Positions 56,078-64,000 of a stretch of 64,000 nucleotides of DNA are shown here, piece after piece. The DNA comes from Macrosteles quadrilineatus. Taxonomy: Eukaryota; Arthropoda; Insecta; Hemiptera; Cicadellidae. Position numbers and translations under genes: made by a program. Numbering within the stretch: the first letter of the stretch is position 1; every line of letters begins with the position of its first letter. Location of the stretch: contig NW_026542595.1 in NCBI RefSeq assembly GCF_028750875.1, positions 51,977,947 to 52,041,946 of the forward strand. Direction: 5' to 3'. The notes under the pieces were generated by a model that was not told where the DNA came from, ran no database searches, and was given only the letters and a program-made list of their open reading frames with translations.

Positions 56078-56834
56078 CAGTAAAATCTCTATTTCTATTA
56101 ACCGTCACCTGTGGGTGCGGGACTACAGCGGTTAACTGAATAGACAGTTAACTAAAATGCTGGTTAGTAATTTTTTTATAAAATAGTTTTATACAAAAAA
56201 AAATAATAAAGGGTACTCAGTTTTCTTATATATTAAAACTTATTACATTATACTAAACACCATCAAAATCTGTGGTGCGTAAAAAAAACTAGAAAAAAAG
56301 ATAAATTTTATGATTACAGAGTGACGGTTAACACGTTGACTGCGCGCGCCGACTTTACAGGCGCTCCCCAGTGGTGGGCGAAGCCCCGGCGCGCAACCGA
56401 ATCAGCGAACGCAATTGGCATTCAAATATTTCAGTCTGACGAATCACAAAAGAGCAGTGGTGACTGTGCTGCGTTATCCCGAGAGTGGATGTAGTTCACT
56501 GAAACACCCAAAGGTAGCAGCACTGCATGGATCCGTATCCAGTGTCTTTGTAATGTGGGTTGAAGAGAAAAAATCCCCGAAACCGGGACAAAAGCATTGC
56601 CAGACAGGATTTTACGGGAAATTTTAGTACCAACCTACACCAAAGTAAAGCTCGCATTCTAAGCTGGCAGGCTGGCAACGATTATAACGTCTCCGTCTGA
56701 GGCTAAGCTCACACTGACTCAATATATTTCTGTTGGTCTGGTGCCGACTTTAGTCGGCGCGCGCCACCTGGGAGCGCTGGCGACGCCGACTAAAGTCGGC
56801 ACGCGCAGTCGACGTGTTAATCAAGGTTTTACTG
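56078..56834. mobile_element. pogo-like MITE with a nested TTAA MITE
   Basis: The ends CAGTAAAATCTCTATTTC and AAGGTTTTACTG are partly inverted. Repeated CGGTTAACTG-type motifs are inside. It is interrupted by the MITE at 56332-56816. The TA duplication is not preserved, so it is older than the other pogo-like copies. It lies just after the GCN2 stop. Confidence 0.65.
56332..56816. mobile_element. TTAA-flanked MITE, CACGTTGACTGCG ends
   Basis: CACGTTGACTGCGCGCGCC at the left and its inverse at the right (GCGCAGTCGACGTG) are flanked by TTAA on both sides (56328-56331, 56817-56820). Palindromic CGCCGACTAAAGTCGGC is inside. A 70-codon frame at 56415-56627 is not expected to be a gene. Confidence 0.85.
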
Positions 56835-57512
56835 TTGTGTAAGATGAATTAAGCAGATGGGTTAAGATGTTTGATGTGTTCTAACTGCTCAAAAGCTACT
56901 TAGCTAGTATTATTTTGTTGAATTCCTCATTGATCTTGATTAACTGTTGTACAACTAGGATAAAACTTATATTAATTTTGATTATGATTTTAGGAAAAGA
57001 ATCTTTCCTTTTTTCTAGATGCAAAAAATTATTATTTGTCTATTTATTTATATTTAATATACTCAGAATGATCTGGTTGCTATCAGGTGATGTCAGGGAG
57101 TAGTTGCTGGATAGTCTGGGTAGTTGAGTAGTTATTGTGCTCACATTGAAGGTCACTGGTTTCATTCCATGCGTGTCGATTCTGAACCCATTTACAATTT
57201 GTTATCGGTTTATTAACTTTGGTGATACTTAGCAAAATGACGACAGTAGATAGTAACAAGACCAGGGTTTACACGGGTCTCTTGCACAAAAACGTAAAAT
57301 TGTAAGTGGCGTGGATAAATAAAATAAACGGTATCAGCAATCTGCCTATTACCTTGTTAACAACCTTTATCATGGGTAAGCAGTGGGAATAACTATGATA
57401 TTTTTTGGGAAAATCACAAAAGTTTCCATAACTTTTGTACTGTACTTTTTACAGCAATGCGGGTTGTACCATTATGTTTACAGTTTACAATTATAAGAAC
57501 CATAAAATATTA

Positions 57513-58420
57513 ACTCGGGACCGATTTACTTTTTCATTTTGTTGTCCCCAGAGGCCAAAAACACCATTCGTTCAAATTTATATATATATATGTGTGTCCG
57601 TAAAAACGACAACTTGAGTAATTTTTGTCAGATTTTGATGAAATTTGGTTTTAAGGTGTAAGGAAAGGTAAACTTGAAATAGTTCACGAACCAGCGTGAT
57701 CGGACCATGGGAACGGGGTTTTATGGGGTAAAAATTGGTTTTTCTAATTTTTGACCCTCAAAAAACATAAAATTTCCCAATTTCCCACAAACAAATAGTT
57801 TAGTTTATCGAAGTGTTTTTGTACGGTTATTGGTTTAAGAGGAAACTCAAAAAATTGAAAATATAAAATTCCCATGTTATTTTTAGGTGAATATTGTAAA
57901 ATGCAGTAGTTTGCTTGTTTATGGATATCACACTTGGCAAATTTATTGATTTTATCTTATATACTAAAAAACTTTTGCAAAACTTATGATAGCTAGCCTG
58001 ACCATACTACTGGACCGAATTACTCGCGGTTGGTACCAAATGAAAGATATTTTCCTGTAGATGTGCAGAATCCCTTTATAAATTAAAATAGGCTCAAAAA
58101 TAAGCACAAAAAATTTATTTTAAATTTAAAAAAATTAACATGGGTCTTATGGGTTGCCATGCTGGTGACAAAATAGCAACAAAATATAAACAGAAAATAA
58201 AAACAAATGGAAGAAATTCCAATCACATGTTTTATTTACAGCGTGGGGTGAAAATAGAGAAGTTTTCACAATACATACTTTTGGTAGGGTTTTCGACCAT
58301 GGGGTGAGCTCTCGTACTAAGCTATAATAATTTTACTAAAAAACAGACTTAAATTGAAAATCATTTCAGGCAATTGGAAATTTGCTTAGACAGCAGGTTT
58401 GCTGTGGCGGAGGTATTTTA
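57513..58420 (+). mobile_element. Dispersed family R1, copy D
   Basis: Starts CTCGGGACCGATTTACTTTT, followed by CCAGAGGCCAAAAACACC, (TA)n, TTTTGATGAAATTTGG, a 230-bp stretch not in the other copies, then AATTGGAAATTTGCTTAG and GCAGGTTTGCTGTGGCGG. Same orientation as copy A. Confidence 0.78.
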
Positions 58421-59393
58421 TGTTTTTTAATGGAAAAATCACATAAATTACAATAACTTTTGAACCATATTTTTTACAGCAATGGGGTTATACTATTTTG
58501 TTAAGAGTTAATAGGACTATAACATACTAAATCTATATATCTATGTCTATATCTATATAATTTCTAAAGTACTTTTTTTGTTGGTAGGCCATAACTTCCT
58601 TAATTCTTAAGCCATAACTACCAAATGCTGGTGGGATTATTTGCTTGTTGTTATACGCAAAATGGGAGACGGACAGCGTGCCAGATCCTTGTTTGCGGTA
58701 ATCCCCAGATTTATGATCTAGGGCAGTGGTTGCTGGAGGAGGGGTGAGAAAGATCCCTTCATTCTTGGTTGGAGTTTTGGTGTCATACCACAACTAAACT
58801 GTTCACATATGGGTCACTTGAATGGACTTCCGTATGACTAACAAATATTATATGCAGCAAAGGAAACATGTATTCATATATATTTTCTGTTTTCTCGCTA
58901 AACTATTTATAATAATTTGAATACTTGATGTGTCTTAAGAGTCCCGTTGCTACTGTACGAGAAAACTTCTTTTTCTAGTTTTTTCTTGTTCTTCTCATCT
59001 TGATCTTTTCATTATTAATTCATACAGGCCTCATATAAATACGGTTAGTTGGAAGTCTTAGATTTTCCTTATGACTTGTGGTACGGTATAAAGACAATTT
59101 AAATTACAAAAAATCTAACTATATATTAATTACGTAAGCCGAGATTCTTTGTGTAAAAATTGTGGGCGATTGGTAAGTCGTAGAATGACGGGAGAGGGCT
59201 CAAATTAAAGGTCTCGATCCCGTGATGGCGGGAAAAATAGTGAAATTCCCAAAATTGCTACACAAAATTCGATATAACGTAAAAAATGTTCTCCATAAGA
59301 ATAGCATTAGAAGCCATTTACTGCTGATTTTTGTTTACTTCAATACAGCTGATCGTGATTTATCATTAAGCCAGTAAGCAATATTGGGTCTGA
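58421..59393. other. Downstream sequence, nothing recognised
   Basis: AT-rich, with a TATCTATATC-type microsatellite near 58540. The - strand frame at 58533-58793 has no recognised motif. Confidence 0.45.
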
Positions 59394-59943
59394 CTTAGGG
59401 GAGGTACGAATGAGGCATTTAGTTCAAAATTCCTCCGTGAACAGCGCTGTAGTAGAGAGCACTTTGGCAATGAAGGTTTACTAATCGCAAAAATAGTTCT
59501 GTTCATAAAATAAAATTATAAATGTCTCAAATTCAATTTTATTATTTTTTATTTATAAAATTAAACTATCATAACCTAACCGAACTAACCAAACTTGCTG
59601 ATAAAGAAATAATATAACAAAAGTTTAGAAATCGGAAAAATAATTCTGTTTATTAAATAAAACTAGAATTTGCTCAATTAAAATTTTATAATGACTTAAT
59701 AATAAAATTAAACTGTAATAACCGAACCAAACCAACCAAACTTGCTGATAATAAAAAAATCTTGGACAAAAAGTTAATGCTACCAGCAGGATTCGAACCC
59801 GGGACCTACAGTATATCAGCCCAGCACGCTAACCATCAGACCACCGAGGCCGATAACTACCGATCGTTTTGTTACGGTAATGGCGTTCCCTAAGCTAATA
59901 AGAAGCCCACAGCTGTCATCGTAGCCTCTTCTATACCTCCCCT
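59394..59943. mobile_element. MITE with CTTAGGGGAGGTA ends, ~550 bp
   Basis: CTTAGGGGAGGTACGAATGAGGC and GCCTCTTCTATACCTCCCCTGAG are inverted, about 23 bp with a few mismatches. The interior contains two imperfect copies of a unit with AAATAA, AACCGAACTAACCAAACTTG (near 59580 and 59730), and a SINE. Confidence 0.7.
59779..59850 (-). mobile_element. tRNA-like SINE head
   Basis: On the - strand: GCCTCGGTGGTCTGATGGTTAGC (A-box part), then GTAGGTCCCGGGTTCGAATC (B box). The interval fits a tRNA, but the acceptor strand does not pair with its partner, so it is read as a SINE or tRNA pseudogene, not a functional tRNA. Confidence 0.7.
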
Positions 59944-59950
59944 GAGTAAA

Positions 59951-62397
59951 TACCAAGCAATATTACATTTGGATTACTCATTTGCCAGTCAATTCTGCAA
60001 TGTACTATATAAAAAACCAGGACTTTCTAACGTTATCTATAATAATAAGACTTTTTAGTTACGTTATAGACTGTTGAAATAAATTATTTTTCTGTGAAAC
60101 TGATCAAATGTGTGTAGTTTTAATGTTTAACATGAAACAACCAAATTGACTAAATAATTAACAATTCAAGATTAAATGGAAAACTTCTGCTTTGTTTTTA
60201 TTTCAAAACGTGTTCAAGATTTATTCTACACTTTCTTTGTAGATTTACTAACATTTTTAGTTTAAGATTTGTTGTACAAAAGCGAACAAAGACAAACAAC
60301 AAATTGTTTTACACCATATATTTGTTGTACTGGGATATCCTGACACTTTGATAATTTGATTCTGAGTTTGTAAATATTACAATAATTTGTTTTACATATT
60401 TGAGCTTTTTAGGGACTTATGTCCCTACAAGCCGCTAGTAACCATAATAATAACTTATCTCTCCCTCCCCCTCTGCCAACAATCACTCTCACTTTCTCAC
60501 CTCTCCATGAGCCTACCTGGAACTGACAGGTCAACAGACCGTAATTAACAGGATTTCAGTCTGGAACGTGTTCCTCTACACCCATGCAAGATTGGACTCA
60601 CAGTCCCAGCTTTTTTAAATGTGGCTTTAAATTCTTTGTAGCAATTTTATCTGTTACCATTTCTATGTTGTACAAGGAGTAATATTCTAATTATAATGGT
60701 GACTAAGTTAATTAAAAAGAGATGTGCCAGGCTTTAAATTAATGTTGCTTTGTAATTTCAATATTTTACTCAATTTTTGTCATTATATTTCATTTTACAA
60801 ATTTCATATATGTAGATGTTTTTAAAACTGCAAGAAAACAAAAAAATATTTGTTTCTATATACTATTATACTATTATATGTATACTATTGGATCAATGTT
60901 TACTTTTTCTGTAAAATTAATATTTTTACTGTCTATGCTAGAAGTCTTCTTGTTAATACCGGTACTTAATTTATTTGTGGTGTGTAGTGTGTTTTTTATT
61001 AGTTGGTAGATAATTTATTTTGCATGTCTCCTTAAATAATTGAAATCAATAATTTAATATTTAATTACTTAATTAAATTAGTAAAATGCATTACATCATC
61101 GAGCAACTATTTCATCCACACTCGGTTTCACATGTACATTTCTTCAAAACAGCTTTCACCGGGACTAACACAACAGCTAACATAGAACAGTACCCTTATA
61201 GCTATAAATCTGCCAAATCACTATACATGCTAATTTATTATTTACAAAAAATGCATTTACATGTTAAATTTACATTACTATACCATATCTCTAATATAAA
61301 TAGTTTTATTTAAATAATAATAATAATAGCCAACTCCAACAAAAAAAGATACAGCCATTTTTAAGATTACTGCCAAGAGTCTAGAACACAACAATTTATA
61401 ATACTTTGATGGTACATCAGTCTCGCTATTTGGGATTGTACCCTGTTTAGATTAGCCAGAAATGCATTCAAATTTCAACAAAAAACTAAAACTATTTATT
61501 ATTATAACTCTAAATGGTCATATATCACTTTCACGATTACGGAGACATCGTGATCGTCTTCGGTTGTGTAAATATATTTATTGTCTTCGGTTGTTTATCT
61601 ACTGTGATTGCGTTCTTCTAACTACACGATAACCTTAGTGGCAGAAAAAATGGTATGGAAAATTGGAAAGTAAATAAAAGAAACTTCTTATAACACTTAA
61701 AACATAGGCTTTATGCTTATACTGTTACTAACTAGACGGTAAATATACATAAAAGATGGTAAGGTGTGATCAATTTCAATTGGACACTCCAATCATCATC
61801 AGACACAATAGGGGAATGACAAAAATCTTGAATGGAGTCCCTACTTATATCCTATTGGCTACCGGAAGCACTGGCCAATACATTTTTATAAGTACAACTG
61901 GAGTCAAAATTTACTTGTTCATGAATCAGCTTATTTATATTTTTACATTTTTACTTATAAATATAAATTTTTTCCCAAGCATTCATTACATATCCTTTTT
62001 TACTATTCTTTAAAAAGCATAGACTATCCTCCATTTTTCCTATTGAGTGGCCATTTTGTAACTGGTGTTGTGTCACATTTGATCTTTCCGGTTTGTTGTT
62101 GAAAAAATTGTGACGTAGATGAATGGATACTCGGCCATAGTCTATTGGAAATTATTCCAAATTTCCCAACAACATACAAAATTCACAAATATGTTCAAGT
62201 CAGGGGTGCCCAGAGGGGGGGTACTGTGGCGCGTTTGCGCCACAGGAATTTTTGGGGGGGACTTTTTTGAGGGGATTTTGGGGGGGATGTTTTTTGCTAG
62301 CTGTCATAATGAATGAAAAATTTTGTATAAGCAGCCCGAAAAATTGTTTCTAAGTAGCTCACTATCAACACCAACAACATTTTGCCATTCGTAATTA
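59951..62397. other. Downstream AT-rich sequence, nothing recognised
   Basis: No coding motif or paired repeat end seen. A short segment at 62195-62300 (TCAGGGGTGCCCAGA and G-rich runs) resembles hAT-type MITE ends, but I cannot find the second end. Confidence 0.45.
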
Positions 62398-63131
62398 AGA
62401 TTTGCTTCTAAGAATGGTAAAAACGCACCTTGTCAGACAATCCTTAATATACCAGTGTCAGTGTCGAATTTTATTTGCTACATATGTTTTGGTGGTTCTT
62501 TACCTCCACCACACAAAACGATTACAGATAGGCCTATCAATTCACGCGTATATATTGCCGTCGTCAGAACTGGAAGTAAACTGAATCAGGTTCAGGTTAT
62601 GACAGACAGACGTGGTCTCTGGATTGTCGTCTGCATTGTCACCAGCTGATATAGGACTATTGTAGTGACTGAGAAGAGTGTTAAAAGTATAATGGGATTC
62701 ATAATTAATTGAGTGTTTTCACTTTCACTCAAAACTTTTGCGCTGTCCCTAGTTTTATGTATTTATATATTTCAAACTCCTCAAAGTATTTAATAAATTT
62801 CCTTTAGTGCACTACTGTAGAATTTCGAGACCATAATTTATATCCAGCAGATAAATTGGTTATTATTTTCAATAATTTTAAATGGAAAACTCAATTATGA
62901 ATCCCATTATATTTTCAACACTCTCCTCCGTCACTACAACTAGTCCAATATCAGCTTTTGATAACACAGACGACAATCCAGAGACCACGTCTTTCCGTCA
63001 TAACCTGATTCAGTTTACTTCCAGTCCTGCCCGCGGCAATATACTCACGTGAATTGATAGGCCTATCTGTTATCGTTTCGTGTTTTGTGTATAAACAGAT
63101 TGTCTGACAAGATGCGTTTCTACCATTATTA
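62398..63131. repeat. Inverted repeat, arms of ~240-300 bp
   Basis: The left arm (62398-62710) contains AACGATTACAGATAGGCC, GAACTGGAAGTAAACTGAAT, CGTGGTCTCTGGATTGTCG and ATAATGGGATTCATAATTA. The right arm (62885-63131) holds the inverse in the same order. The intervening 175 bp is unrelated. The arms differ by many bases, so it is old. Short frames in both arms are by-products. Confidence 0.85.
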
Positions 63132-63424
63132 GTCATAAAAGGCAATCCTGGGGCTATCAAAATTAATTATAAGATTACTTCGTCACAAAAACCTTTTGTG
63201 GGTATTTTGCCTGGCGATTTTTGTAGAGTAAAATCGAGTTTTTGGAGTGTGTTGTTTGGAGTGGCGGTGTTTGTAGAGCCAGGGAGTGGCGAGCAACAAG
63301 TCTGTCTTATTTCGTGACTGCCTATAATTTTGAAAAAAAAAAAAACTTTGCCAAAGTATTATTAATGTATTTTTAAAGCGGTTTGATTTCTTAAAATTCT
63401 TCTCTGAGATTCTTTCTCTGTAAA

Positions 63425-63545
63425 ATTTAGGGATGGTCAAGTCTCGAAATTTCGGGAAATTTTCGGGAAATTTTAAATCTCGTTACACGAGACGAGATTT
63501 ATTTTTGGCCGAGATTTTTATCGAGACGAGAATAAAAAAAAAAAA
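63425..63545. repeat. Dispersed repeat fragment with GAGACGAGA motif
   Basis: GGTCAAGTCTCGAAATTTCG, TTTCGGGAAATTT and GAGACGAGATTTATTTTTGG, followed by an A-run. Composition differs from the surroundings; family not identified. Confidence 0.45.
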
Positions 63546-64000
63546 AAAAAAATTAAAAACGCCTGCAGAAAGTCAATGCAATACCCGCAATACACGAGCG
63601 TGTTGTAGTTGCGTTTCCTTTGCGAAGGCGTTCTTATTTAATTAATTCTTTAAATGTAAATATTACTTTAATTATTTTAATAATATTACTTTAATAACAT
63701 TTGAGAAGTTTTGTTAAGTGTAAGCAGTGTGAGGAATGTTTAATTACTATAAAAAGTCAAAACAAGTAACTATTTTATAAAAATTAATATTGCTTTTATT
63801 TTATGATTTATTTTATTTTAGGATAAGTTGAACTCTATCCTAACTGATATCACTATGTTTCCTAATCGTAGGCATTTTTAATAAGTTAGGCGTGATTAAT
63901 AAAAAAATGTTATGCTGATGTTTTTTAATAAAAGATTGTAAATATTCTTGCCTATTATCATTATTTTTGTATTTAAACAGTCATCTAACAATGTTACAAA
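63546..64000. other. AT-rich window end, nothing recognised
   Basis: No gene or repeat end recognised. Confidence 0.45.

Noticed and set aside
56415..56627. 70-codon frame downstream of GCN2 as a small gene
   Set aside because: It lies entirely within a TTAA-flanked MITE and has no domain.
57110..57190. Possible further tRNA-derived SINE (GGTCACTGGTTTCATTCC)
   Set aside because: Only a weak B-box-like match; no convincing A box or tail.
59779..59850. tRNA gene on the - strand
   Set aside because: A- and B-box-like sequences are present, but the acceptor ends do not pair and the T-stem is imperfect; read as a SINE.
62195..62300. hAT MITE starting TCAGGGGTGCCCAGA
   Set aside because: Only one end is recognisable; no inverted partner or 8-bp duplication found.

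Overview
The window is AT-rich animal nuclear DNA. It is dominated by one split gene read on the + strand and by the transposable elements filling its introns. The gene is the eIF2-alpha kinase GCN2 (EIF2AK4). Eighteen exons between 6568 and 55920 join without a phase break into 990 codons plus a stop. They run from strand beta-2 of the kinase domain through the histidyl-tRNA-synthetase-like domain to the natural C-terminus. The RWD domain, the pseudokinase and the glycine-rich loop lie upstream of the window. The repeat content suggests an insect with a large, repeat-rich genome: Helitrons with CTAG ends, TTAA and TA MITEs, tRNA-derived SINEs and Mag-like LTR elements. A hemipteran is possible but cannot be settled from this window.

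Layout. 1-6567 is upstream intron holding a Mag-like LTR retrotransposon (1219-5681) and a hAT-type MITE. Exon 1 of the set is at 6568-6774. 6775-12462 is an intron holding a mariner-type transposase remnant and a run of Helitrons (7630-11874). Exons 2 to 11 lie at 12463-21844, with small MITEs and an old LTR piece in their introns. 21845-35941 is a 14 kb intron holding a palindromic TA-type MITE and a stack of nested elements. In that stack a pogo-like element contains a foldback element, which contains a complete 10.2 kb Ty3/gypsy-type element on the - strand. The gypsy-type element carries an extra SGNH/GDSL-hydrolase ORF ahead of gag. Exon 12 follows, then an intron with a 5'-truncated LINE whose reverse transcriptase frame is open. 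Exons 13 to 18 (39767-55920) are separated by introns holding SINEs, foldbacks, decayed LINEs and a Helitron that itself carries a TTAA-type MITE. 55921-64000 is downstream DNA with MITEs, a tRNA-like SINE and inverted repeats; I see no second host gene.

How the parts relate. The host gene is a single transcription unit sensing amino-acid starvation: uncharged tRNA binds the HisRS-like and C-terminal regions and releases the kinase, which phosphorylates eIF2-alpha. All elements before 55920 must be spliced out of its pre-mRNA. The gypsy-type element with the SGNH ORF has near-identical LTRs, a 4-bp target duplication and open gag, pol and SGNH frames, so it looks young and possibly competent. 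The Mag-like element is also young by its LTRs but carries a 70-bp partial duplication in gag and an apparent deletion after the reverse transcriptase. Two foldback families share a hammerhead-ribozyme-like core at matching places.
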